A stretch of 18,319 bases of DNA, taken from Actinomycetes bacterium (GTDB taxonomy: Bacteria > Actinomycetota > Actinomycetes > Actinomycetales > Cellulomonadaceae). Shown in pieces: positions 6,745 through 13,963 of this stretch. Within the stretch, counting starts at the first letter, position 1. Each line of letters opens with the position of its first letter. The position numbers were made by a program, and so were the translations under genes. The notes under the pieces are model-generated. The model had not been told where the DNA came from and did not search any database. It saw only the letters and a program-made list of their open reading frames with translations. The DNA lies in the NCBI GenBank assembly GCA_023389455.1, contig JAEWEJ010000437.1, forward strand, positions 1-18,319, given 5' to 3'.

Positions 6745-7568
6745 GCACGCCGCCGGACGACGCCCCGGGCGGACGACCGCCCGCGGGCGGGGACGCACCC
6801 GGCACCGGGCCCGTCGAGGTCGCCGAGGGCCTGGTGAGCGCCGACTTCTCGCAGGTCGAGCTCCATGTCGATCCTCCGGGCGCGCTCGACCTGCACGCCG
6901 ACACCGGCCTCGTGTCCACGACCGACGAGGACTGCGCGACGCTCCTCGTCCCCCGCCAGCACGGGCAGCTGCCGTTCCGGCTCGAGGTGCACGCCCGACC
7001 GCCCGTGGTCGACCCCGCGTGGGACGCCGTGGTCGAGCTGTCCCTGCGCGGCGGCGGGCCTGTGCGGCTCACCGGCTGGGCGGGCGAGGGTGAGCTCCAG
7101 GGGCCCGTGCTGGCCGACGTCGACCTGCGGGCGCGGTACGCGGTCCGCGACGGGCAGGCGGGCAGCGAGCAGTTCCACCACGGACGGTGGGACGAGCCGC
7201 CGGCCGAGGCGTACGTCGTGCAGCTCTGGCCGTCGCCGCCGGCCCCCGCCCGGGTCGTCAGGGCGGTCTCGCCCTGGAGCCAGTACTGGACGTTCGGGCC
7301 GGCAGCGGCGGGCGCGGTCCGGCGCCTGCAGGACGTGCCGGACCCCGACCGTCTCACCGCGCTGCTGGACGCGGCGCTGGAGGAGCACCCGGACGTGGCC
7401 GCACGCCTGGACGCGGGCGACACCCGCTACCGGTCGGGCATCGTCCGCTACGCGCAGGCGCTGTTCCACGCGACGCACGCGACCGGGGCGTACGCCGACC
7501 TGAGGAGCGACTCCGCGGCACTCGACCGTCTCATCGACGCCCGGGGCGACGCCCGGCGCCGGCCGTGA
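6738..7568 (+). CDS. Hypothetical soluble protein, unknown family
   Basis: Not recognised. From the GTG at 6738 it is 276 residues, and no signal peptide or membrane segment is seen. The first 30 residues are Pro/Gly-rich and may not be translated. The rest looks like a beta-rich domain (VSADFSQVELHVDPPGALDL to about 150: repeated strands, VELSLRGGGPVRLTGWAG, YVVQLWPSPP), then a helical C-terminal part (DPDRLTALLDAALEEHPDVAARL, about 205-250). Start choice is awkward: AGGAGG at 6731-6736 is only one base from the GTG at 6738, which overlaps the lipoprotein stop by seven bases. The only other in-frame ATG/GTG/TTG start upstream of the conserved-looking domain is the GTG at 6834 (244 residues). 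The overlap suggests co-expression with the lipoprotein. Its stop is 13 bp from that of the convergent second ilvD. Confidence 0.65.
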   Translation: MLSTPPDDAPGGRPPAGGDAPGTGPVEVAEGLVSADFSQVELHVDPPGALDLHADTGLVSTTDEDCATLLVPRQHGQLPFRLEVHARPPVVDPAWDAVVELSLRGGGPVRLTGWAGEGELQGPVLADVDLRARYAVRDGQAGSEQFHHGRWDEPPAEAYVVQLWPSPPAPARVVRAVSPWSQYWTFGPAAAGAVRRLQDVPDPDRLTALLDAALEEHPDVAARLDAGDTRYRSGIVRYAQALFHATHATGAYADLRSDSAALDRLIDARGDARRRP

Positions 7569-7581
7569 CGGCGCGGACGCC

Positions 7582-9444
7582 TCAGCGGCGCCGCAGCAGG
7601 CTGACGTCGCGCACGGCCCCACGGTCCGCCGAGGTCGCCATCGCGGCGTAGGCCTGCAGCGCCGGGGAGACGTAGCGGTCGCGGTCGACGGGCTGCCACG
7701 GGTTCTCGCGCGCCTCCATCTTGGCGCGGCGCTCGGCCAGCACCTCGTCGGGCACGTTGACGCGGATGAGCCGGGTCTCGACGTCGATCTCGATCTCGTC
7801 GCCGTCCTCGATCAGCCCGATCGTGCCGCCGGCGGCCGCCTCGGGGCTGATGTGGCCCACCGAGATGCCGGACGACCCGCCGGAGAACCGGCCGTCGGTG
7901 ATGAGCGCGCACACCTTGCCCAGGCCGCGGCCCTTGATGAAGGACGTCGGGTAGAGCATCTCCTGCATGCCGGGGCCACCCGCGGGGCCCTCGTAGCGGA
8001 CGACGACGACGTGCCCCGGCTGGACCTCCTTGCGCAGGATCTTGTCGACGGCCTCGTCCTGCGACTCGCACACGAGCGCCTTGCCCACGAAGTGGAAGAC
8101 GTCGGGGTCGATGCCCGCGGTCTTGAGGATCGCGCCGTCCTCGGCGAGGTTGCCCCGGAGCACCGCCAGGCCGCCCTCGACGGTGTAGGCGTGGGCGACG
8201 TCGCGGATGCAGCCGTTCGCGGCGTCGGTGTCGAGGGACTCCCACACGTTCGACGTCGAGAACGCCTGCGTGGTCCGCACGCCGCCGGGGGCCGCGAGGA
8301 ACAGGTCCTTCGCCCGCTGGGTGGCCTTGCCACCGCGCACGTCCCAGTCGTCGAGCCAGGCGCGCAGCGTCGGGGTGTGGACGCTCGTCACGTCGTGGTC
8401 CAGCAGCCCGCCGCGGTCCAGCTCGCCCAGCAGCGCGGGGATGCCCCCGGCGCGGTGGACGTCCTCCATGTGGAAGTCCGGGTGGTTGGGCGCGACCTTC
8501 GACAGGCACGGCACGCGCCGGCTGATCGCGTCGATCTCGTCCAGCGTGAACTCGACCTCGGCCTCCTGGGCGGCGGCGAGGATGTGCAGCACCGTGTTGG
8601 TCGAGCCGCCCATGGCGACGTCGAGCGTCATCGCGTTGGTGAACGCCGCCTTGGTCGCGATCGAGCGCGGGGCCGCGGTGTCGTCCTCCTCGTCGTAGTA
8701 CCGACGGGCGAGGTCGACGATCGTGCGGCCGGCCTCGAGGAACAGCTCACGGCGCGCGGTGTGGGTGGCCAGCGTCGAGCCGTTGCCCGGCAGCGACAGG
8801 CCGAGCGCCTCGGTGAGGCAGTTCATCGAGTTGGCCGTGAACATGCCGGAGCACGAGCCGCACGTGGGGCACGCGTTCTCCTCCACGCTGGCCAGCGCGG
8901 CGTCCGAGACGTTGTCGTCGGCCGAGTAGTTGATCGCGTTGACCAGGTTCAGCGGCGTGCGCGCGACGCCGTCCGCGACGACGGCCTTGCCGGCCTCCAT
9001 CGGCCCGCCGGACACGAACACCACGGGGATGTTCAGCCGCAGCGCGGCGTTGAGCATGCCGGGCGTGATCTTGTCGCAGTTGGAGATGCAGACCAGGGCG
9101 TCGGCGCAGTGCGCGTTGACCATGTACTCGACCGAGTCGGCGATGAGGTCGCGGCTGGGCAGCGAGTAGAGCATGCCGCCGTGGCCCATCGCGATGCCGT
9201 CGTCGACCGCGATCGTGTTGAACTCCTTGGCGACGCCGCCGGCTTCCTTGATGGCGCTCGCGACGAGGTCGCCCATGTCCTTGAGGTGGACGTGCCCCGG
9301 CACGAACTGGGTGTACGAGTTCGCGATCGCGATGATCGGCTTGCCGAAGTCCTCCGAGCCCATGCCGGTCGCGCGCCACAGCGCGCGGGCACCGGCCATG
9401 TTGCGACCGTGGGTCGAGGTACGCGAGCGCAGCGGACGGCTCAT
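7582..9444 (-). CDS. ilvD: Dihydroxy-acid dehydratase, E. coli-like [4Fe-4S]-type (second copy)
   Basis: A 620-residue IlvD close in length to the 616-residue E. coli enzyme, catalysing the penultimate step of valine and isoleucine synthesis. MSRPLRSRTSTHGRNMAGARALWRATGM is the classical IlvD N-terminus. Cluster ligands are Cys123 in SNCDKITPGM and Cys195 within ACPTCGSCSGMFTANSMNC (also Cys192 and Cys198). The site that is cysteine in the [2Fe-2S] class is FVPGHVHL here, so this copy belongs to the oxygen-sensitive [4Fe-4S] class. The catalytic DGRFSGGS motif is present near the C-terminus. The ATG at 9444 is chosen over an in-frame ATG at 9471 because AAGGAG precedes it at normal spacing and the family N-terminus begins there. 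A hairpin sits in the presumed leader (9467-9498). Confidence 0.95.
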   Translation of the reverse strand: MSRPLRSRTSTHGRNMAGARALWRATGMGSEDFGKPIIAIANSYTQFVPGHVHLKDMGDLVASAIKEAGGVAKEFNTIAVDDGIAMGHGGMLYSLPSRDLIADSVEYMVNAHCADALVCISNCDKITPGMLNAALRLNIPVVFVSGGPMEAGKAVVADGVARTPLNLVNAINYSADDNVSDAALASVEENACPTCGSCSGMFTANSMNCLTEALGLSLPGNGSTLATHTARRELFLEAGRTIVDLARRYYDEEDDTAAPRSIATKAAFTNAMTLDVAMGGSTNTVLHILAAAQEAEVEFTLDEIDAISRRVPCLSKVAPNHPDFHMEDVHRAGGIPALLGELDRGGLLDHDVTSVHTPTLRAWLDDWDVRGGKATQRAKDLFLAAPGGVRTTQAFSTSNVWESLDTDAANGCIRDVAHAYTVEGGLAVLRGNLAEDGAILKTAGIDPDVFHFVGKALVCESQDEAVDKILRKEVQPGHVVVVRYEGPAGGPGMQEMLYPTSFIKGRGLGKVCALITDGRFSGGSSGISVGHISPEAAAGGTIGLIEDGDEIEIDVETRLIRVNVPDEVLAERRAKMEARENPWQPVDRDRYVSPALQAYAAMATSADRGAVRDVSLLRRR

Positions 9445-9466
9445 CGCGAGGGTCTCCTTCGGCGGG

Positions 9467-9498
9467 GGCACGGCACCACCTCACGGTGGCGCCGTGCC
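9467..9498 (-). promoter_or_regulatory. Leader hairpin with GUGA tetraloop upstream of second ilvD
   Basis: Fourteen-base arms (9467-9480 and 9485-9498) pair around a 4-base loop. On the minus strand the loop is GTGA, a GNRA-type tetraloop, and the single arm mismatch becomes a G-U pair only in the minus-strand RNA. It lies 23-54 bases upstream of the ATG and just before AAGGAG. A TANNNT candidate (TACCGT, 9504-9499) abuts it, so the promoter might overlap. It could modulate translation or mRNA stability. No T-box or peptide attenuator was recognised. Confidence 0.5.
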
Positions 9499-9558
9499 AC
9501 GGTACGTCGGCGCGGCGCCCGGCGTGTCGTGCGTCCGACCTGTGATCCCGTCAGGGTC

Positions 9559-9572
9559 GTCGGTCGACCGAC
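9559..9572. repeat. 14-bp perfect palindrome between GH3 gene and second ilvD
   Basis: GTCGGTCGACCGAC lies 63 bp past the GH3 stop and 115 bp upstream of ilvD on the minus strand. It could fold as a 5-bp hairpin with a TCGA loop (weak terminator for the sugar operon) or be an operator for ilvD. The rest of the roughly 190-bp gap is simple-sequence-like with many CGGACGG/ACCGGT variants and no gene. Confidence 0.35.
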
Positions 9573-9634
9573 CCGAACGGACAGACCGGTCAGGCGGCTC
9601 GGACCAGGCGGACGGGTCGAACCGGTCGGACGCG

Positions 9635-11914
9635 TCAGACGACCGTGACGCACGTCCAGCGGGGGTCGTCCAGCGTCACGGCGTAGGTGTCGCCCGCCAG
9701 GTCCACGCGCGTCTCGAGCCCTCGGTGCTCGCAGGACGTCCCCACCCAGACCTCGAGCTCGCCCGGCTCCACGACCCGGCGCCCCGTGCGGTCGGTGAAC
9801 GCCAGCCGCGCGGCCGGCACGGCCAGCTCCACCTGGGCGCTCTGCCCCGGCGCGAGCTCCACGCGCTGGTACCCCAGCAGCTGCGCGACCGGACGCGTCA
9901 CGCTGGCCACGACGTCCCGGCCGTACACCTGCACGACGTCCGCTCCGACGCGCCCGCCCGTGTTGGTGACCGTCAGCGCCACGGTGAGGCCCTGGCTGGT
10001 GGAGGCGCCGGGCGTGACCCGCAGGTCCGTGTGGGCGAACGAGGTGTAGGACAGCCCGTGCCCGAACGGCAGCGTCGGCACCGTGCTGAGGTTGGTCACG
10101 TCGCCGTCCCCGCCGAGCGCAGGGTGCAGGTAGCTGTACGGCTGCGCCCCCGCGGACCTCGGCAGGCTCACCGGCAACCGGCCCGAGGGGTTCACGCGCC
10201 CGGTCAGCAGGCCCGCGAGCGCGGTGCCGCCCTCCTCGCCGGGGAAGAACGCCTGGACCGCCGCGGCGCAGCGACCCAGGGCCCAGTCCACCGCGTAGGG
10301 ACGTCCCGTGAGCATCACCAGGACGGTCGGCGTCCCGGTGGCGAGCACCGCCTCGACGAGCTCGCGCTGGACCCCCGGCAGCTCCAGGTCGTCGCGGTCG
10401 CAGCCCTCCCCCACGGTGCCACGGCCGAACAGCGCGGCGTGGTCACCGAGCACGAGCACCGCGACCTGCGCCTCGGTGGCCGCGGCGACGGCCGCGGCGA
10501 TGCCCGACCGGTCGTCGCCGTCCACGTCGCAGCCCTGCGCGAAGGTGATCGCCCCGCCGTGCTCGCGGCGCAGCGCCTCGAGCACGGTCGGGGTCTCGAT
10601 GCCCACGGGGGTGCCCGGGTGGTGCGCGAGCACGTGGTTGAGGAAGGAGTAGCAGCCGAACAGGGCCGCGACCCGGTCGGCGTTGGGGCCGACGACGGCC
10701 ACACGCGCGTCCGGGGCGAGCGGCAGCGTGCCGTCGTTGCTCAGCAGCACGAGCGACCGCTCTGCGAGCAGGGCGGCGACCTCCCGGTGCGCCGGCGAGT
10801 CGAGGTCGACCTCGGTGGGCGGCTCGTCGTCGAACGTCGCGTCGAGCAGGCCGAGCTCCTCCTTCTGCGCCAGCGCGCGGCGCACCGCACGGTCGACGAG
10901 CGCCTCGTCCACCTGCCCGGCGCGCACCGCCGCGGCCAGGGGGGCCAGGTACGCGTCGCCCGTGGGCAGCTCGATGTCGACGCCGGCAGCGAGCGCCTGG
11001 CCCGCGGCGTCGGCCAGGTCGCGTGCCGTGTGGTGCAGCAGCTGGAGGAACGCGACGCCGAAGTAGTCGGCGACGACGGTGCCGTCGAAGCCCCAGCGCT
11101 CCCGCAGCAGGCCGGTCAGCAGCGCCGGGTCGGAGGCCACCGGGACGCCGTCGATCTCGTTGTACGACGACATGACCGACCGCACGCCACCGTCCAGCAC
11201 GCCCATCTCGAACGGCACGAGGAGCACGTCCGCCAGCTCGCGGCCGCCGGCGTGCACGGGCGCGAAGTTGCGGCCCGAGCGCGAGGCCGAGTAGCCGACG
11301 AAGTGCTTGAGCGTCGCGTGCACGCCCGTCGACTGCAGGCCGCGCACGTAGGACGTGCCCAGCGTGCCCACGAGGTACGGGTCCTCGGCGATGCACTCGT
11401 CGACCCGCCCCCAGCGCGGGTCACGGATGACGTCGAGCACCGGCGCCAGGCCCTGGTGGATGCCGAGCGTGCGCATCGACTGCCCGATGAGCTCGCCCAT
11501 CCGGGTCACGAGGTCCGCGTCGAAGGACGCACCCCACGCGAGCGGGGTGGGGAACGTCGCGGCACCCCAGGCCGACAGGCCGGTCAGGCACTCCTCGTGG
11601 ACCAGCGCGGGGATGCCCAGGCGGGTCTCGTGGACGAACCAGCGCTGCTTCTCCCACAGCCAGCGTGCGCGCTGCGCGGCGTCGACGGGCCGCGTGCCGT
11701 AGACGCGCGTGAGGTGGCCCAGGCCGTCGCGGACCGCGTCGTCCAGGCCGCGCTCGACCTCGAACTCCCCCTGCAGGGGAGCCACGGCCTCGCCCTCGCT
11801 CTTCTCCCAGAAGCCGACGATCTGCGCGAGCTTCTCCTCGAGCGTCATGCGCGCCAGCAGGTCGTTCACCCGCTCCGACACCCGGGGGGCTGCGGACAAC
11901 TCGAGATCCGTCAC
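9635..11914 (-). CDS. Cytoplasmic GH3 beta-glycosidase (beta-xylosidase/beta-glucosidase, BxlA-like)
   Basis: A 759-residue family 3 glycosidase without a signal peptide, expected to cleave imported beta-linked oligosaccharides from the non-reducing end inside the cell. The N-terminal TIM-barrel carries DPRWGR (about 165-170), KHFVGYSA (about 203-210) and GTVVADYFGV with the nucleophile Asp at about 283. The barrel is followed by the alpha/beta sandwich (about 375-590), whose GTVGEGCDRDDLELPG loop holds the likely acid/base Glu near 502. A fibronectin III-like domain follows (about 645-725). Asp-Tyr in place of the usual Asp-Trp at the nucleophile, and the CYSFLNHVLAHHPGTPVGIETPTVLEALR segment, resemble actinobacterial and clostridial GH3 beta-xylosidases; this subgroup call is inference. 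The GTG at 11914 is preceded by AAGGAGA. It is the last gene of the transporter operon, 115 bp after the second permease and behind a strong hairpin. Confidence 0.93.
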   Translation of the reverse strand: MTDLELSAAPRVSERVNDLLARMTLEEKLAQIVGFWEKSEGEAVAPLQGEFEVERGLDDAVRDGLGHLTRVYGTRPVDAAQRARWLWEKQRWFVHETRLGIPALVHEECLTGLSAWGAATFPTPLAWGASFDADLVTRMGELIGQSMRTLGIHQGLAPVLDVIRDPRWGRVDECIAEDPYLVGTLGTSYVRGLQSTGVHATLKHFVGYSASRSGRNFAPVHAGGRELADVLLVPFEMGVLDGGVRSVMSSYNEIDGVPVASDPALLTGLLRERWGFDGTVVADYFGVAFLQLLHHTARDLADAAGQALAAGVDIELPTGDAYLAPLAAAVRAGQVDEALVDRAVRRALAQKEELGLLDATFDDEPPTEVDLDSPAHREVAALLAERSLVLLSNDGTLPLAPDARVAVVGPNADRVAALFGCYSFLNHVLAHHPGTPVGIETPTVLEALRREHGGAITFAQGCDVDGDDRSGIAAAVAAATEAQVAVLVLGDHAALFGRGTVGEGCDRDDLELPGVQRELVEAVLATGTPTVLVMLTGRPYAVDWALGRCAAAVQAFFPGEEGGTALAGLLTGRVNPSGRLPVSLPRSAGAQPYSYLHPALGGDGDVTNLSTVPTLPFGHGLSYTSFAHTDLRVTPGASTSQGLTVALTVTNTGGRVGADVVQVYGRDVVASVTRPVAQLLGYQRVELAPGQSAQVELAVPAARLAFTDRTGRRVVEPGELEVWVGTSCEHRGLETRVDLAGDTYAVTLDDPRWTCVTVV

Positions 11915-11937
11915 TGGACCGTCTCCTTCGGGTGCGC

Positions 11938-11955
11938 GCCCGCCACGGTGCGGGC
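11938..11955. repeat. Second small hairpin just upstream of GH3 gene
   Basis: GCCCGC and GCGGGC arms (6 bp) around a 6-base loop, between the large 11962-12000 hairpin and the GH3 ribosome binding site. Together they make the 115-bp gap highly structured. Confidence 0.3.
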
Positions 11956-11961
11956 ACGGGC

Positions 11962-12000
11962 CGTCCGGGGCCGCGCGTCGGTGGCGCGCGGCCCCGGACG
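11962..12000 (-). terminator. 16-bp perfect stem-loop between permease and GH3 genes
   Basis: Arms 11962-11977 and 11985-12000 are perfect 16-base complements around a 7-base loop. In the minus-strand mRNA it lies 30 bases after the second permease stop and 47 bases before the GH3 GTG. No U-tract follows. It could partly terminate transcription, protect the upstream mRNA from 3' decay, or be a processing site, each of which would give GH3 a different level from the transporter. Confidence 0.7.
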
Positions 12001-12029
12001 TGCCGGGATGGGAACGCGGGGAGAAGGGC

Positions 12030-12911
12030 TCAGCCCTTCACGGCCCCCTGCAGGCCGCTGACGATCCGCTTCTGCATCGTCAGGAAGAACACCAGCGCCG
12101 GGATGACCGCGAGCGAGGTGAACGCCAGGACACCCGCCGTGTCGGCCGAGTACTGGGTGGAGAAGTCCGCGACGCCGAGCGGCAGCGTCTTCAGCGCGGG
12201 GTCGTTGAGCAGGAGCAGCGGGAGCAGGTAGCCGTTCCAGGACCCCACGAAGGCGAGCACGCCGGTCGTCACCATGCCGGGCCCCGACAGCGGGACCAGG
12301 ATCCGCCAGAAGAAGCCGATGCGCGACGCGCCGTCGAGCATCGCCGCCTCCTCGAGCTCGTCGGGCAGCGCCATGAGGAACGGCCGCAGGATGACGATCG
12401 TCATCGGCAGCGCGAAGGCCGCCTGCGGGAGCGCGACGCCCCAGTACGTGTTCGTCAGGCCCAGGTCCCGCACCATGAGGAAGAGCGGGATGATCGCCAC
12501 CGTCAGCGGGAACATCAGGCCGATGACGAAGACGTTGAACAGCGCCTGGCGGCCCTTGAACCGGTAGCGGGCCAACGGGTACGCGGCCATGACCCCGGCC
12601 ACCACGACGACCGCCGTGGTCACCGCGGCGATGATGACCGAGTTGAGCGCGTACTGCCAGAACCTCTCGGACACCAGCACGTTCACGTAGTTCGAGAACA
12701 CCCACGGGTCCGGCAGGGCGACCGGGTTGGCGCCGAGCTGGCCGTTCGACCGGAAGCCGCTGAGCACCGCGTACACGACGGGTGACAGCGTGACGCCGGC
12801 GACCAGGACGGACGCGAGGTAGACCCACGGGCTGACGCGGCGGCGGTGCTGCGATCCGGACCGGGCGGCCCTGCGCGAGCCACGCGAGGGCGGGGCGACG
12901 ACGGAGGTCAT
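12030..12911 (-). CDS. ABC sugar transporter permease (MalG/BxlG-like, second permease)
   Basis: A 293-residue inner permease subunit of a CUT1-type carbohydrate importer. A basic N-terminal tail (about 1-27) precedes six predicted membrane segments (about 29-51, 88-110, 124-147, 155-178, 210-233, 262-279). The EAA loop DELEEAAMLDGASRIGFFWRILVP (about 184-207), with EAA at 188-190 and the invariant Gly194, contacts the transport ATPase. The ATG overlaps the stop of the preceding permease in ATGA (12911-12908), so the two are translationally coupled and presumably made in equal amounts for the heterodimer. The start is fixed by that overlap and by family length. The GH3 gene follows downstream after a hairpin. 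No ATPase gene adjoins, as in actinobacterial importers that share MsiK. Confidence 0.93.
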   Translation of the reverse strand: MTSVVAPPSRGSRRAARSGSQHRRRVSPWVYLASVLVAGVTLSPVVYAVLSGFRSNGQLGANPVALPDPWVFSNYVNVLVSERFWQYALNSVIIAAVTTAVVVVAGVMAAYPLARYRFKGRQALFNVFVIGLMFPLTVAIIPLFLMVRDLGLTNTYWGVALPQAAFALPMTIVILRPFLMALPDELEEAAMLDGASRIGFFWRILVPLSGPGMVTTGVLAFVGSWNGYLLPLLLLNDPALKTLPLGVADFSTQYSADTAGVLAFTSLAVIPALVFFLTMQKRIVSGLQGAVKG

Positions 12912-13963
12912 CGGGTCACCTTCTTCCGGCGCTGCTTCGCCGTCTTGTCTCCGGAGTCTCGGTTGAGGACGAACGCCTGGAAGAGCCCGGCCAGCACGAA
13001 CGAGATGACGAACAGGATGATCGCGACCGCGGACGAGTAGCCGTACTGGCTGCGCTCCGTGCCCTGTCGGATCAGGTACGTCGCCATGGTGACCGTCGCG
13101 TTGTCGGGTCCGCCCTTGGTGAGGATCCAGACCATGTCGAAGAGCTGCAGCGAGCCGATCATCGACAGGAACATCCAGGTCCGGATGGTCGGGCCGAGCA
13201 GCGGGATGGTGATCTTGCGCTGGGTCTGCCACCAGGTGGCACCGTCGATGGCCGCGGCCTCGTTGAGCTCCTCGGGCACACCCTGCAGCCCGGCGAGGAG
13301 CAGCACGATCGCGAGACCGCAGTACTTCCACGTCAGGACGCCCATGACCGTCCACAGCGCGACCTTCGAGTCCGCGAGCCACTGCTGCGTGAGGCTGCCC
13401 AGCCCGATCGCCTCGAGGAACGCGTTGACGCCGCCGGCGGGCTGCAGCAGCAGCTTCCAGATGACGCCGGCCACGACCTCGGCCAGGACGTACGGGACGA
13501 AGACGATGACGCGCATCGCGGTCTGGCCCGGGAACTTGCGGTTGAGCAGCAGCGCGATCATCACGCCGATCGGCAGCTGGATCGCGATCGACAGGACGGC
13601 GATGGTCAGGTTGTTCGTCACCGCGCTCTGGAAGACCTTGTCCCCCAGCGCCATGACGTAGTTCTGGAACCCGATGAAGTTGTCCATCGGCCCGAGGCCG
13701 TTCCACCGGAAGACCGAGTAGCGCGCGGCCTGGACGACCGGCAGCAGCACGAAGATCGCGAAGAGCAGGAGCGCGGGTGCCACGAAGAAGAGGATCTCGA
13801 GGCGCTTGCGCCACTCGGTGGACGACGTTCCGCGCCCCCGCGGCCCGGGGGCCACCGACCAGGCCGTGGCCTGGTCGGTGGCACCCGGGTTCACTGCGGT
13901 GGCGGCAGCAGTCCTGTTCGCTCGTCCCCCACGGGGGATCAGGTCTCCTGCCACGTCGGTCAC
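12908..13963 (-). CDS. ABC sugar transporter permease (MalF/BxlF-like, first permease)
   Basis: A 351-residue permease partner of a CUT1 importer. From the GTG at 13963 it has an unusually long, low-complexity N-terminus (about 54 residues) before the first membrane segment (EILFFVAPALLLFAIFVLLPV, about 56-76); further segments lie at about 118-140, 152-173, 203-225, 262-280 and 310-333. The EAA loop is EELNEAAAIDGATWWQTQRKITIP (231-254) with EAA at 235-237 and Gly241. The GTG overlaps the stop of the binding-protein gene as GTGA (13963-13960), supporting coupling, but there is no clear ribosome binding site. A 15-bp perfect inverted repeat falls in codons 25-40. A GTG at 13855 (Val37) is an alternative start inside that repeat. 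If translated, the tail probably has no transport role. Confidence 0.9.
   Translation of the reverse strand: MTDVAGDLIPRGGRANRTAAATAVNPGATDQATAWSVAPGPRGRGTSSTEWRKRLEILFFVAPALLLFAIFVLLPVVQAARYSVFRWNGLGPMDNFIGFQNYVMALGDKVFQSAVTNNLTIAVLSIAIQLPIGVMIALLLNRKFPGQTAMRVIVFVPYVLAEVVAGVIWKLLLQPAGGVNAFLEAIGLGSLTQQWLADSKVALWTVMGVLTWKYCGLAIVLLLAGLQGVPEELNEAAAIDGATWWQTQRKITIPLLGPTIRTWMFLSMIGSLQLFDMVWILTKGGPDNATVTMATYLIRQGTERSQYGYSSAVAIILFVISFVLAGLFQAFVLNRDSGDKTAKQRRKKVTR
13844..13889 (-). repeat. Large inverted repeat inside the 5' coding region of the first permease
   Basis: Arms 13851-13865 (GCCACCGACCAGGCC) and 13868-13882 are perfect 15-base complements separated by two bases. After one mismatch, six more pairs (CCCGGG/CCCGGG, 13844-13849 and 13884-13889) extend the stem. 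In the operon mRNA it lies about 70-120 bases past the binding-protein stop. A smaller hairpin, TCCCCC-AC-GGGGGA, sits at 13925-13938. The position suits a malE/malF-type stem-loop that protects the binding-protein mRNA and lowers permease output. Confidence 0.75.

Noticed and set aside
4351..9444. Recent tandem duplication of ilvD
   Set aside because: The two proteins differ in length, cluster cysteines and N-terminus, and match different known classes, so they are ancient paralogues or were acquired separately.
9445..9634. T-box or peptide attenuator controlling the second ilvD
   Set aside because: No T-box sequence, no leader peptide rich in Val/Leu/Ile codons and no alternative terminator hairpin was found. 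Only one stable hairpin is visible.
9541..9640. CRISPR-like or tandem-repeat array in the gap after the GH3 gene
   Set aside because: The repeated units are short, irregular CGGACGG/ACCGGT variants with no constant repeat and spacer lengths.
9173..12061. 962-codon plus-strand open frame opposite the GH3 gene
   Set aside because: Arg/Val/Gln-rich shadow. The opposite strand encodes a complete GH3 enzyme with catalytic residues.
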